DNA from: Bacteroidales bacterium UBA4293
GTDB lineage: Bacteria; Bacteroidota; Bacteroidia; Bacteroidales; Bacteroidaceae
Assembly: GCA_002395835.1 (NCBI GenBank)
Contig: DGVD01000015.1
Coordinates: 210,735-274,734 of the forward strand
Direction: 5' to 3'
DNA: 64,000 nt
Program-made: the position numbers and the translations under genes
Part shown: positions 1-8,470 of the stretch, in pieces
Position numbering within the stretch: position 1 is the stretch's first letter
How the letters are laid out: each line of letters begins with the position of its first letter
Notes under the pieces: model-generated
Databases searched by the model: none
Told to the model about the DNA's origin: nothing
What the model saw: only the letters and a program-made list of their open reading frames with translations

Positions 1-643
1 CACACCACACTGTAGGCTGCCCATTCTGCCTTACCTGTGCATTCAAGATACAAGCAATACCTTTTGTAAAAGCTTCCCGGGCACGGTTCCTATAGTCGTC
101 GGAAAGATAAGAATACGGTTCTTTCTTTTCCACAATATCGTTCAAGAACAGAAGAACATTCACCATGACATCACCAGCAAAGGCTATCTGAGCATCCTTA
201 TCATCCTTAGCTGGAGAGCAAAGTGGCCAACCCCCATTAGGATATTGGCTTCGAAGCACATATTCAATACCCTCTTCTGCAGCCTTCCGGAACCGACGCT
301 GGTCCGTAGCCAAATACATGTTAGAAAGAAAATGGATTTCAGTCAAGGTTGATCTATTCTCTAACGTACTAAAAGTATCATCAGAATTTGCCTTACGTAC
401 AGCAGAGACTTTACCCTCCTCCAGTTGGGGATAATAAATATTCTTCGGCCATGCCCCCGTAGAAAGTTGGAAGTCCAGGACCCTCTCGGCAATAAGAGCA
501 CACTCGTCAGTCAACAAGACCTGCCCTGAAAGCTGACGCTCATAGTTGGGCCAATCCTTGTAGCCATTGTACTGAGCAAAGAGCTGCATAGGACAAAGGT
601 AAACCATCATTACCCATAGAGAGAGAATATATTTCTTCATCAT
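1..643 (-). CDS. pelA: Pectate lyase, PL10 family (3' end outside window)
   Basis: The N-terminal 214 codons of a secreted polysaccharide lyase that cleaves polygalacturonate by beta-elimination. It starts MMKKYILSLW with a Sec signal peptide ending near LFAQ. PL10 hallmarks read from the minus strand are TLTEIHFLSNMY, LRSQYPNGGWP, AFAGDVMVNVL and ILNAQVRQNGQPTVWC. The second half, with the remaining catalytic residues, lies beyond base 1. The ORF is open to the edge. The ATG pair at 643/640 gives the signal peptide directly. The gene sits behind a promoter-terminator leader (682-781), which suggests transcriptional attenuation. The family call is firm; the exact substrate is inferred. Confidence 0.88.
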   Translation of the reverse strand, partial: MMKKYILSLWVMMVYLCPMQLFAQYNGYKDWPNYERQLSGQVLLTDECALIAERVLDFQLSTGAWPKNIYYPQLEEGKVSAVRKANSDDTFSTLENRSTLTEIHFLSNMYLATDQRRFRKAAEEGIEYVLRSQYPNGGWPLCSPAKDDKDAQIAFAGDVMVNVLLFLNDIVEKKEPYSYLSDDYRNRAREAFTKGIACILNAQVRQNGQPTVWC

Positions 644-681
644 TTTCTTTTCTAAATTAGCAATCCGATTTGGTTAGGAGC

Positions 682-707
682 AAAAAAAAGGGTCTCCGCT
701 GAGACCC
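682..707 (-). terminator. Intrinsic terminator in the pelA leader
   Basis: On the minus strand a perfect 7-bp stem (GGGTCTC/GAGACCC) with a 4-nt loop is followed directly by eight T residues. It lies between a strong promoter (751-781) and the pelA start at 643, so transcripts should stop here unless antiterminated. Confidence 0.8.
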
Positions 708-744
708 AACCTTTGTTAACCTTAAATCTAATACTATGAAAAAC
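682..744 (-). ncRNA. Candidate short leader RNA or attenuator upstream of pelA
   Basis: A consensus promoter and an intrinsic terminator bracket about 63 nt with no plausible coding sequence. This predicts either a free-standing small RNA or a leader whose read-through controls pelA. The rest of the gene-free interval 644-954 holds only AT-rich sequence and the weak promoter of the next plus-strand gene. The RNA itself is inferred from the two bracketing signals. Confidence 0.5.
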
Positions 745-750
745 ACACTG

Positions 751-781
751 CAAAGGTATGGTATTTTTTTTAATATACAAA
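751..781 (-). promoter_or_regulatory. Bacteroidetes-type promoter for the pelA leader
   Basis: Minus strand: TTTG at 781-778, a 19-nt spacer, then TACCTTTG at 758-751. Both elements and the spacing match the Bacteroides -33/-7 consensus. Predicted start near 744. Confidence 0.8.
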
Positions 782-922
782 CCCTGTGCGCGAAAACAAC
801 TACTATTTTTGTATATTTTAACCAATCAGATGAATAAGAATAGAAATATTCCCATCTTTTTGCAAAAGCAAGATAATCCTAAATTTTCCTTAAAATATAT
901 AGCAAATAAGACAAAAGTTTTG

Positions 923-930
923 TTTCTTTG
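923..930 (+). promoter_or_regulatory. Probable -7 element for the methyltransferase operon
   Basis: TTTCTTTG lies 24 nt before the ATG at 955. It matches TAnnTTTG except for the A, and the -33 box is not clear. An upstream in-frame TTG (928) falls inside this box, which argues against starting translation there. Confidence 0.4.
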
Positions 931-954
931 CACCAAATTTGGGTTATTACGTCC

Positions 955-1851
955 ATGAACAAACTACATTTAGTGGAGTGCCCCCTTTGCGGAGGTGAAC
1001 AATTGCATAGATTCCTTGTCTGTAAAGACCACTATGCCACGGGGGAGAATTTCGCTATCCTGGAGTGTGACAATTGTGGTTTCCGCATGACACAAGATGC
1101 CCCAGTAGAGGCTGAAATAGGGCGGTATTATGAATCCCCAGATTATATTTCGCATAGTAATACGCACAAGGGGCTTATGAACCGTGTGTATCATTATGTG
1201 CGTGCCTACATGCTCAGAAAAAAGGCCAAATTAGTGGAGAATGCTTCAGGTAAGAAATCCGGAAGGATCCTAGATATTGGTACAGGTACAGGATATTTCA
1301 GCCAGACCATGAAAACCCGAGGTTGGCAGGTAGACGCTATAGAGAAAAGTGCTCAAGCACGCGACTTTGCCAAACAAAATTTTGGTCTGGAAATAAAGGA
1401 TGAGTCTGAGGTAGGTCATTATGGAAACCAAGTTTTCGATGTCATCACGATGTGGCATGTCCTAGAACATGTGGAAAATCAAGCATACGAATGGGAGATA
1501 CTCCATAGACAGTTGAAGGACGATGGTGTACTAGTAATAGCCGTACCGAATTGCTCCAGTACAGATGCAAAACGCTATGGAGCTTTTTGGGCTGCTTATG
1601 ACGTACCTAGGCACCTATGGCACTTCACTCCTGAAACCATGCAGAGAATGGCAGAAAAACAAGGTTTCAGTTTACTGGAGAAAAAGCCCATGCCATTCGA
1701 TGGATTCTATGTATCCATGCTAAGTGAAAAATATAAAGGATGTTCTCTTTACTTCCTGAAAGGTGCATGGACAGGGTTAAAGGCATGGTTCTCTACATGG
1801 ATGAATGCAGAACGGAGCAGCTCCATGATTTACATTTTCCGTAAAAAATAA
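955..1851 (+). CDS. Class I SAM-dependent methyltransferase with N-terminal zinc ribbon
   Basis: 298 aa. Four cysteines (C9, C12, C38, C41; CPLC and CDNC pairs) form a zinc ribbon. A Rossmann methyltransferase of the Methyltransf_23 type follows, with motif I ILDIGTGTGYFS and the later WHVLEHVE and RHLWHFTPETM motifs. Such proteins methylate small molecules or sugars in polysaccharide and ubiquinone-like pathways; the substrate here is unknown. The ATG at 955 is preferred over the upstream TTG, which lies in the promoter. The stop codon abuts the ftsX ATG, so the gene heads the operon running to folK. Confidence 0.8.
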   Translation: MNKLHLVECPLCGGEQLHRFLVCKDHYATGENFAILECDNCGFRMTQDAPVEAEIGRYYESPDYISHSNTHKGLMNRVYHYVRAYMLRKKAKLVENASGKKSGRILDIGTGTGYFSQTMKTRGWQVDAIEKSAQARDFAKQNFGLEIKDESEVGHYGNQVFDVITMWHVLEHVENQAYEWEILHRQLKDDGVLVIAVPNCSSTDAKRYGAFWAAYDVPRHLWHFTPETMQRMAEKQGFSLLEKKPMPFDGFYVSMLSEKYKGCSLYFLKGAWTGLKAWFSTWMNAERSSSMIYIFRKK

Positions 1852-2718
1852 ATGATGAAAAAAGCAAGTTTCTTCAATATGCAAGCTTTGACCAGCTGTA
1901 TTAGCATGATGCTGGTGCTTCTTTTATTGGGTGCATTGGTTTTCTTTGTACTTACTGCACGTAATCTGTCAAACCAAGTAAAAGAAAACATCAATATCAC
2001 GTTATTGCTGAGTGATGATATCAAAGCCTCCGACATCGTTACCACACAAAATACCCTGAAGAAGAAGGATTATGTCAAGAGTATTCATTACAATTCAAAA
2101 GAAGATGCCTTGAAGGAACTTAGTGAAAATATGGGTGCAGACCCTTCCGATTTCCTCGGTACGAACCCATTGACAGCCTCACTGGAATTAGGACTCAAAG
2201 CAGACTATGCCACCCCAGATAGCATTTACTGGATTGAAAAAGAACTCAGACAAACCCCTAAAGTTGTGGACTTAATCTACCAAAAAGAATGGGTGGACAC
2301 CATCAATGGATGGATCGCAAAAATAAGCCTTGTCCTATTAGTCCTGGCAGGTTTGCTTACTTTTGTTTCTTTTGCTTTAATCAACAATACATTGAGGTTA
2401 AGTGTATATTCCAAACGATTTCTTATTAACACGATGAAGCTAGTAGGTGCAAGATGGGGGTTCATCCGTAGACCTTTCCTTTTGAAAGGGATGACGCTGG
2501 GTCTCATTGCAGCCATAGTGGCCGATATCCTTCTTTACATTGGATATTTAGGACTGGTCAATGTAGAACCAGCTGTGAAAGAGGTAGTGACATGGGATAT
2601 ATTGCTCATTGTGGGCTTGTCGGTTATCCTTTTTGGTGTGCTAATCACACTTATCTGCTCTTTCTTCTCCGTAAACAGGTTCCTGCACATGAAAACAGCG
2701 AACATGTATACTGCATGA
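1852..2718 (+). CDS. ftsX: Cell division protein FtsX (ABC permease-like)
   Basis: 288 aa integral membrane protein. FtsX forms a complex with the ATPase FtsE that activates septal peptidoglycan hydrolases from the cytoplasmic membrane. One transmembrane helix near 15-37 is followed by an extracytoplasmic domain to about 165, then three helices near 170-190, 225-245 and 258-280, the standard FtsX topology. The segment SVYSKRFLINTMKLVGA is the conserved cytoplasmic coupling region. It begins ATGATG directly after the preceding stop. No ftsE is adjacent, which I take to be usual for this phylum. Confidence 0.92.
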   Translation: MMKKASFFNMQALTSCISMMLVLLLLGALVFFVLTARNLSNQVKENINITLLLSDDIKASDIVTTQNTLKKKDYVKSIHYNSKEDALKELSENMGADPSDFLGTNPLTASLELGLKADYATPDSIYWIEKELRQTPKVVDLIYQKEWVDTINGWIAKISLVLLVLAGLLTFVSFALINNTLRLSVYSKRFLINTMKLVGARWGFIRRPFLLKGMTLGLIAAIVADILLYIGYLGLVNVEPAVKEVVTWDILLIVGLSVILFGVLITLICSFFSVNRFLHMKTANMYTA

Positions 2719-2739
2719 TAATTAATAAAATTCTAAATA

Positions 2740-2985
2740 ATGAACAAACGTAATTTTGCTTTTGATAAAATGAACTACATCCTACTGGCCATCGGTATGG
2801 TGATAGTCATCATAGGCTTTATCCTTATGAGTGGGCCCGGCTCAGACGAGACTCATTTTGAAGAAGCCATCTTTAGTGCCACCCGCATAAAGGTAGCACC
2901 AGCCGTGAGCTTGCTAGGTTTTATCTTTATTATTTATGCTGTATTACATAAACCTAAAGACAGCAAAAATATAGAAAACAAATGA
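2740..2985 (+). CDS. DUF3098 small membrane protein
   Basis: 81 aa with two predicted transmembrane helices, at about residues 12-30 and 54-70, joined by a short loop containing SGPGSDETHFEEAIFS. It matches the DUF3098 family, which in Bacteroidetes sits between ftsX and uppP, as here. Its stop overlaps the uppP start (ATGA), indicating translational coupling. A role in envelope or cell-wall precursor metabolism is suggested only by this conserved neighbourhood; no biochemical function is known to me. Confidence 0.85.
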   Translation: MNKRNFAFDKMNYILLAIGMVIVIIGFILMSGPGSDETHFEEAIFSATRIKVAPAVSLLGFIFIIYAVLHKPKDSKNIENK

Positions 2986-3794
2986 GCGAATTAGAAGCAC
3001 TAATTTTAGGTCTGGTACAAGGCCTAACGGAATATCTTCCGGTCAGCAGTAGTGGTCACTTACAAATTGGTCAGGCACTTTTAGGCATCAGCCCTGATGA
3101 GGGAGGACTAACATTTGACATTGTAGTTCATGTAGCTACTGTAATGTCTACTCTTGTGATTCTCTGGAAAGAAATTTCCTGGCTTTTCGTGGGATTTTTC
3201 AAGAAAGAATACAACGAGGAAAAAAAGTACATTATAAACATCCTCATCTCCATGATTCCCGTTGGCATTGTAGGACTTTTTTTCAAAGAAGAAGTTGAAG
3301 CTCTGTTCCACGGAACCACGGTTGTAGGAATCTGTCTGCTAGTTACCTCTCTGCTATTGGCACTGACTCACTTTTACCATCCAAAAGAAAAGGAGAATAT
3401 CTCTCCGTTGCATGCATTTATTATTGGTATAGCACAAGCATGTGCTGTGCTTCCAGGACTCTCCCGAAGTGGTTCTACCATTGCTACGGGTTTACTACTA
3501 GGTAATAGCCGAAAGAATCTGGCACAGTTTTCTTTTCTGATGGTTATTCCACCTATTTTAGGTGAAGCTTTGCTTGATGCGAAACATATTATAGCACCCA
3601 GTGCAGAATATTTAGCCTCACAGGGTGCAGCACAATCCATATCCACCTCAGCATTAGCAATAGGCTTCATAGCTGCATTCATCAGCGGATGCTTTGCTTG
3701 TAAGTGGATGATTAGCCTTGTAAAGAAGTGTAAGCTGATTTACTTTGCCATCTATTGTGCTATTGTAGGAATTTTAACGCTTCTATTCCTTTAG
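2982..3794 (+). CDS. uppP: Undecaprenyl-diphosphatase UppP (BacA)
   Basis: 270 aa polytopic membrane enzyme that dephosphorylates undecaprenyl pyrophosphate to recycle the lipid carrier for peptidoglycan and surface glycans. The two family signatures are present: GLTEYLPVSSSGHL near the N-terminus, containing the catalytic Glu, and PGLSRSGSTI in the middle, with the conserved Arg. Length is typical. It overlaps the DUF3098 stop by 4 nt and is followed after 3 nt by truB, so it is part of the same operon. Confidence 0.96.
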   Translation: MSELEALILGLVQGLTEYLPVSSSGHLQIGQALLGISPDEGGLTFDIVVHVATVMSTLVILWKEISWLFVGFFKKEYNEEKKYIINILISMIPVGIVGLFFKEEVEALFHGTTVVGICLLVTSLLLALTHFYHPKEKENISPLHAFIIGIAQACAVLPGLSRSGSTIATGLLLGNSRKNLAQFSFLMVIPPILGEALLDAKHIIAPSAEYLASQGAAQSISTSALAIGFIAAFISGCFACKWMISLVKKCKLIYFAIYCAIVGILTLLFL

Positions 3795-3797
3795 CAA

Positions 3798-4511
3798 ATG
3801 GATATCAAGGAAGGAGTTGTACTCTACTTCGACAAACCACTGACCTGGACCAGTTTCCAGATGGTGGCTAAAGTTCGATACCTACTTTGCAGAAAATTAG
3901 GAATTAAGAAACTGAAGGTGGGGCATGCTGGAACCTTGGACCCTCTGGCAACAGGAGTCATGATTCTCTGCATAGGGAAGGCAACCAAACGAATAGATGA
4001 ACTGCAAGCACACTCTAAAGAGTATGTTGCAACACTGCAGTTGGGAGCTACAACTCCATCATTCGATTTGGAACACCAGGTGGATGCCACCTACCCCACT
4101 GGGCACATCACGAAGGAACTGTTGGAAAAAGTTCTTCAGCAGTTTATAGGAACGATAGAACAAGTTCCTCCCGCTTTCTCAGCTTGCAAGGTTGATGGCA
4201 AGAGGGCTTATGATTTGGCACGAAAAGGAAAAGATGTAGAACTGAAAGCCAAGACTCTTACTATCGATGAGATAGAGTTACAGGATTTCAATGAAGAAAA
4301 AATGACTGCCGTCATCCGGGTTGTTTGCAGCAAAGGCACATACATCCGTGCATTGGCCAGAGACATCGGGCAGGCATTGAACAGTGGAGCCCACCTCATC
4401 GGATTAAGAAGGACCCGAGTGGGTAATGTAAAGGTAGAAGACTGCATGCAGTTGGAAGACTTCCCCACCTGGCTGGATGAACAAGAAATAGAAATGAATG
4501 AACAAAAATAA
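3798..4511 (+). CDS. truB: tRNA pseudouridine(55) synthase TruB
   Basis: 237 aa. Converts U55 to pseudouridine in the T-loop of tRNAs. The catalytic aspartate lies in GHAGTLDPLATG (about D48), and KGTYIRALARDIGQ is the conserved RNA-binding/active-site motif near residue 185. The C-terminal PUA-like tail is short, as is common in Bacteroidetes. It lies between uppP (3-nt gap) and queA (6-nt gap), forming an operon stretch that modifies tRNA. Confidence 0.96.
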   Translation: MDIKEGVVLYFDKPLTWTSFQMVAKVRYLLCRKLGIKKLKVGHAGTLDPLATGVMILCIGKATKRIDELQAHSKEYVATLQLGATTPSFDLEHQVDATYPTGHITKELLEKVLQQFIGTIEQVPPAFSACKVDGKRAYDLARKGKDVELKAKTLTIDEIELQDFNEEKMTAVIRVVCSKGTYIRALARDIGQALNSGAHLIGLRRTRVGNVKVEDCMQLEDFPTWLDEQEIEMNEQK

Positions 4512-4517
4512 AGGAAA

Positions 4518-5597
4518 ATGAAACTGTCACAATTCAAATTCAAACTTCCTCAGGAAAAAATTGCACAATATCCTTCGGACTATGACCCAACTACAGGCAT
4601 CTACCATCGAGATGAGTGCAAAATGATGGTTGTACATAAGAAAACAGGTGAAATCGAGCATCGGACTTTCAAGAACATCTTGGAATATTTTGATGAAAAA
4701 GACTTATTTGTATTTAACAATACAAAAGTCTTCCCTGCTCGCCTCTGGGGCAACAAGGAAAAGACTGGTGCACGAATTGAGGTTTTCCTTTTACGAGAAC
4801 TTAACGAAGACCTTCGTCTATGGGACGTACTGGTAGACCCTGCCCGCAAAATTCGTATAGGCAATAAACTATACTTTGGTCCAGACGACGCTATGGTGGC
4901 AGAGGTAATCGACAACACTACATCCCGTGGACGTACCTTACGATTCCTATACGATGGCCCTCATGATGAATTTAAAGAAGCCCTCTATGCTCTGGGAGAA
5001 GCTCCACTGCCACGTACAGACATCTTCCGAGAGACAGAGGCAGAAGACATTGAACGCTACCAGACTATCTATGCAAAGAACGAAGGTGCCGTTGTTGCTC
5101 CTTCTGCTGGTCTCCATTTCTCTAGAGAATTGCTGAAACGAATGGAGATAAAAGGCATTGACTCCACAAGCCTTACTCTACACTCTGGAATGGGCTTCAC
5201 ACAAGATATTGATGTGGAGGATCTCACAAAGCACAAGACCACTTCAGAGCAGATGATTGTAAATCAAGATGTATGCGATGCTGTAAATAAGGCAAAATCA
5301 GAAAACAGAAGCATTTGTGCTATCGGCACAACCACCATGCGTGCCTTAGAAACTGCAGTGAGTACAGATGGCAACATGAAAGTATTTGATGGATGGACTA
5401 ACAAGTTTATCTTCCCACCTTATCAGTTTAGTGTAGCTAATTCCCTAGTCAGCAATTTCCAGCAGCCACTTTCAACCCTTTTGATGGTTGTCGCTGCGTT
5501 TGGTGGTTATGACCTTATTATGCATGCATATCAAGTAGCTCTTGAAAATGATTATAAGTTCGGATGCTATGGCGATGCCATGCTCATCATTGACTAA
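4518..5597 (+). CDS. queA: S-adenosylmethionine:tRNA ribosyltransferase-isomerase QueA
   Basis: 359 aa. Transfers and isomerises the ribosyl part of SAM to 7-aminomethyl-7-deazaguanine in tRNA, giving epoxyqueuosine. Family motifs are FVFNNTKVFPARLWG near residue 65, the GAVVAPSAGLHF segment near residue 195 and GTTTMRALET near 275. Length is typical. The stop TAA shares its last base with the folK ATG (TAATG), so translation is probably coupled. Confidence 0.96.
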   Translation: MKLSQFKFKLPQEKIAQYPSDYDPTTGIYHRDECKMMVVHKKTGEIEHRTFKNILEYFDEKDLFVFNNTKVFPARLWGNKEKTGARIEVFLLRELNEDLRLWDVLVDPARKIRIGNKLYFGPDDAMVAEVIDNTTSRGRTLRFLYDGPHDEFKEALYALGEAPLPRTDIFRETEAEDIERYQTIYAKNEGAVVAPSAGLHFSRELLKRMEIKGIDSTSLTLHSGMGFTQDIDVEDLTKHKTTSEQMIVNQDVCDAVNKAKSENRSICAIGTTTMRALETAVSTDGNMKVFDGWTNKFIFPPYQFSVANSLVSNFQQPLSTLLMVVAAFGGYDLIMHAYQVALENDYKFGCYGDAMLIID

Positions 5598-6055
5598 TGA
5601 AAGTCTATTTTAGCTTAGGAAGTAATCTTGGAGATAGGGCCCAACTACTGGAAAAAGCCCTGACCCTATTGAATAAGGAGATCGGGAACCTAGTTTCCCG
5701 GTCTTCCTTTTATGAAACAGAACCTTGGGGATTTTCCTCCAATCATCCATTTCTTAATGCCTGCTGCCTGTGCGAAACAGAACTTTCACCATTAGAAGTA
5801 TTACACAGGACCCAACAAATAGAAAAAGAATTAGGCAGGAAAAGAAAATCTAAAAATAAGAAATACCACGACCGCCCTATAGACATTGATCTGCTCCTTT
5901 GTGACGACCTTACCATCAATACAAAGGAACTTACTATACCTCACCCCTTCATGCAAGAACGAAGGTTTGTATTAGAACCACTAAAAGAAATAGCACCAGA
6001 TGTTATACACCCGGTGCTACATATTTCCATCTCAGAAATGCTGGAACAACTCTAA
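5597..6055 (+). CDS. folK: 6-hydroxymethyl-7,8-dihydropterin pyrophosphokinase HPPK
   Basis: 152 aa. Transfers pyrophosphate from ATP to hydroxymethyl-dihydropterin in folate synthesis. It has the N-terminal SLGSNLGDR motif, ETEPWGF, and the HPPK signature RPIDIDLLLCDD. It is the last gene of the plus-strand operon. Its stop abuts the stop of the convergent sirtuin gene with no intervening base, and no terminator hairpin is visible at that junction. Confidence 0.96.
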   Translation: MKVYFSLGSNLGDRAQLLEKALTLLNKEIGNLVSRSSFYETEPWGFSSNHPFLNACCLCETELSPLEVLHRTQQIEKELGRKRKSKNKKYHDRPIDIDLLLCDDLTINTKELTIPHPFMQERRFVLEPLKEIAPDVIHPVLHISISEMLEQL

Positions 6056-6760
6056 TTATAGTTCCAAACCCATCTGTTTGTAAAATTCTTTCATACCATC
6101 TGTAGCCTTTTTCTGAATGAAAGTAATACTACGATTAATGTGTACAGAAACAGGTTTCGGGTCTATCACATAAATAGGACAAGTAGTCTTAGTATAATTA
6201 ATCAAACCGGCAGCAGGATAGACATTTAAAGAAGTTCCGATAATCAAAAGAATATCAGCCTCTCCTACAGCCCATGCTGCATCCTCTATTTTAGGCACTG
6301 ATTCACCAAACCACACGATAAACGGACGCAATTGAGAACCATCTTTTGCCTTATCACCCATATGGATATCAGGATGTTCAGGATCCAAATCCACGATGCA
6401 CCTAGGATCATTAGGGTCACGTTCTGATGTACCCTTCATCAGTTCACCATGAAGATGAATAATGTTAGAACTGCCTGCCTTTTCATGCAAATTATCCACA
6501 TTTTGTGTCACTACAGTAACATCATAGTAACGCTCCAACCCTGCAACCAGAAGGTGTGCATCATTAGGTTTTGTATGAATGGATTCTCTACGACGCTGGT
6601 TGTAAAAATTCTGAACCAGTTCCCTATTTCTCCAATATCCCTCGATACTTGCTACATCTTCCACTGAATACTGTTCCCAAAGACCACCGGAATCACGAAA
6701 AGTAGAAATACCACTTTCTGCAGAGATTCCAGCACCAGTCAAAATCACAATCTTTTTCAT
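6056..6760 (-). CDS. cobB: SIR2-family NAD-dependent protein deacylase, zinc-ribbon cysteines missing
   Basis: 234 aa. Sirtuins remove acyl groups from lysine using NAD+. Visible motifs are GAGISAESGISTFR at 9-22, TQNVDNLHEKAG, the catalytic His in HLHGEL, and GTSLNVYPAAGL. Y53 and R56 (YNQR) match the Tyr-x-x-Arg pair that gives SIRT5/CobB-type enzymes preference for succinyl or malonyl lysine. The four zinc-binding cysteines usually found after the catalytic His are absent; only one Cys is present in that stretch. Transcribed alone from TATTTTTG at 6787-6780. Confidence 0.9.
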   Translation of the reverse strand: MKKIVILTGAGISAESGISTFRDSGGLWEQYSVEDVASIEGYWRNRELVQNFYNQRRRESIHTKPNDAHLLVAGLERYYDVTVVTQNVDNLHEKAGSSNIIHLHGELMKGTSERDPNDPRCIVDLDPEHPDIHMGDKAKDGSQLRPFIVWFGESVPKIEDAAWAVGEADILLIIGTSLNVYPAAGLINYTKTTCPIYVIDPKPVSVHINRSITFIQKKATDGMKEFYKQMGLEL

Positions 6761-6779
6761 AGTTTAAAGGTTTATTTCA

Positions 6780-6787
6780 CAAAAATA
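6780..6787 (-). promoter_or_regulatory. -7 element of the sirtuin gene
   Basis: TATTTTTG on the minus strand, 19 nt before the ATG at 6760. It fits TAnnTTTG. Confidence 0.6.
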
Positions 6788-6831
6788 GTAAAAAAATGTC
6801 ACTTGCTATGCTATGTACCGAATAAAAAACG

Positions 6832-6839
6832 TATTTTTG
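6832..6839 (+). promoter_or_regulatory. -7 element of the FKBP gene
   Basis: TATTTTTG, 32 nt before the ATG at 6872. It lies downstream of another in-frame start at 6803, so that longer start would precede the mRNA and is rejected. The -33 box is weak. Confidence 0.6.
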
Positions 6840-6871
6840 CACGCTATTTAACAAACAAACAAGAAATTAAC

Positions 6872-7459
6872 ATGGATAAATTCAGTTATGCCATTGGCTT
6901 AGGAATAGGTCAGAATCTGATGAGCATGGGTGCAAGAGACATCAATGTGGATGACTTTTCCCAAGCCATCAAGGATGTTCTTTCACAAAGTCCTACAGCC
7001 ATTACACATACAGAAGCTAGGGACATCGTAAATAAGTATTTCGAAGAACTGGAAACGAAGATTAATGCCAGAAACATTGAACAAGGTAAAGTCTTCCTTA
7101 CTGAAAATGCTAAAAAAGAAAACATTCATACCACACCTAGCGGTCTTCAGTATGAAATTTTGAAAGAAGGTTCAGGCAAAAAACCAAGTGCTACTGACAG
7201 AGTACGTTGCCACTATGAAGGCACACTGCTAGATGGAACCTTGTTCGACAGCTCTTACAAACGTGGTGAACCTGCTGTATTTGGATTGAATCAGGTTATT
7301 CCTGGATGGACAGAAGCTCTCCAACTTATGGCAGAAGGTGCAAAATATCGCATATTCCTTCCTCATGAACTGGCTTATGGCGCTCAGGGTGCAGGTGAAA
7401 TGATACCTCCTTACAGTTCCTTGATTTTCACCGTAGAGTTATTAGAGGTCCTCAAATAA
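6872..7459 (+). CDS. FKBP-type peptidyl-prolyl cis-trans isomerase, cytoplasmic (FklB-like)
   Basis: 195 aa, no signal peptide. An N-terminal alpha-helical dimerisation part (about 1-85) resembles Mip/FklB proteins. A C-terminal FKBP domain follows, with VRCHYEGTLLDGTLFDSSY, VIPGWTEALQLM, and the ending LIFTVELLEVLK. It catalyses proline isomerisation during folding. The start at 6872 (MDKFSYAIG) is chosen because the promoter box lies between it and the longer alternative. A lipoprotein paralogue follows 32 nt downstream. Confidence 0.92.
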   Translation: MDKFSYAIGLGIGQNLMSMGARDINVDDFSQAIKDVLSQSPTAITHTEARDIVNKYFEELETKINARNIEQGKVFLTENAKKENIHTTPSGLQYEILKEGSGKKPSATDRVRCHYEGTLLDGTLFDSSYKRGEPAVFGLNQVIPGWTEALQLMAEGAKYRIFLPHELAYGAQGAGEMIPPYSSLIFTVELLEVLK

Positions 7460-7491
7460 TTAGATTTATATTAATTTAAAAACAGATAAAA

Positions 7492-8364
7492 ATGAAAAAA
7501 GCTAGTATTGTTTTAGCATTTGTAGCTGCAATGGGTTTTGTATCTTGCAATGGTCAGAGTCCAAAAGCAAATTTGCAGAATGATGTAGATACCCTGTCTT
7601 ATACCATTGGTATGGCACAGACACAGGGTTTGAAGGAGTATTTAACAGGCCGTTTGGGCATGGACACAACTTATATGTCAGAATTTATTAATGGTCTGAC
7701 AGATGGAGCATATGCTGGTGACGACAAGAAACAGGCTGCATACTATGCAGGTATTCAGATTGGTCAGCAGATTAGCAACCAGATAGTGAAAGGCATCAAT
7801 CAGGAAGTTTTCGGTAATGATTCTACCAAGACTATTAGCCTGGATAATTTCCTGGCAGGCTTCATCCAGGGTGTAAGTGGTAACAGCAAGATGTCTCTGG
7901 AGCAGGCTCAGTTAATGGCCCAGACTAAGATGGATAAAGTAAAGAAAGAGACTCTAGAAAGAGAATATGGACCAAATAAGAAGGCTGGAGAAGAATTCAT
8001 AGCAAATAAAGCTAAAGAAGAAGGCGTTAAGACTTTGGAAAATGGCGTCCTTTACAAGGTCATCACTGAAGGTAAAGGTGAAACTCCAAAGGAAACTGAT
8101 AAGGTTAAGGTCAACTATAAAGGTACTTTGATTGACGGTACAGAATTTGACAGTTCCTATACACGTAATGAACCAGCTACTTTCCGTGCTAACCAGGTTA
8201 TCCATGGATGGACCACTGCATTGACTCACATGCCTGTAGGCTCTAAGTGGGAAGTTTATATTCCACAGGAAGAAGGCTATGGTTCACGTGAAGCTGGTAC
8301 CATCAAGCCATTCTCTGCCTTAGTTTTCGAAATTGAGTTGCTTGGCATCGAGAAGGAAGATTAA
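7492..8364 (+). CDS. FKBP-type peptidyl-prolyl isomerase, lipoprotein (FkpA/Mip-like)
   Basis: 290 aa. A lipoprotein signal peptide ends at VSC (C19), so the protein is anchored in the envelope and faces the periplasm or the surface. Residues about 30-170 form a helical dimerisation domain with a repeated FINGLTDGAY/FLAGFIQGV pattern. The FKBP domain occupies the C-terminal 110 residues (VKVNYKGTLIDGTEFDSSY, VIHGWTTALTHM). It follows a cytoplasmic paralogue in the same orientation and ends at a strong terminator (8391-8426), so the two form a folding-factor pair. Confidence 0.92.
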   Translation: MKKASIVLAFVAAMGFVSCNGQSPKANLQNDVDTLSYTIGMAQTQGLKEYLTGRLGMDTTYMSEFINGLTDGAYAGDDKKQAAYYAGIQIGQQISNQIVKGINQEVFGNDSTKTISLDNFLAGFIQGVSGNSKMSLEQAQLMAQTKMDKVKKETLEREYGPNKKAGEEFIANKAKEEGVKTLENGVLYKVITEGKGETPKETDKVKVNYKGTLIDGTEFDSSYTRNEPATFRANQVIHGWTTALTHMPVGSKWEVYIPQEEGYGSREAGTIKPFSALVFEIELLGIEKED

Positions 8365-8390
8365 AGAATAAATTTACTAATAAGTCATAA

Positions 8391-8426
8391 AAAGGCATCG
8401 GATTTTCAAGTTCCGATGCCTTTTTT
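8391..8426 (+). terminator. Intrinsic terminator after the FKBP pair
   Basis: Perfect 12-bp stem, AAAGGCATCGGA paired with TCCGATGCCTTT, 9-nt loop, followed by a T tract. Placed 27 nt after the stop at 8364. Confidence 0.9.
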
Positions 8427-8470
8427 AGCGTTTTTTCATCCAAAATGTCATTGCGTATGAAAAAATTTAC

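Noticed and set aside
758..958. A 66-codon plus-strand frame before the methyltransferase gene.
   Set aside because: It starts inside the minus-strand promoter, has low-complexity AT-rich composition and no family resemblance.
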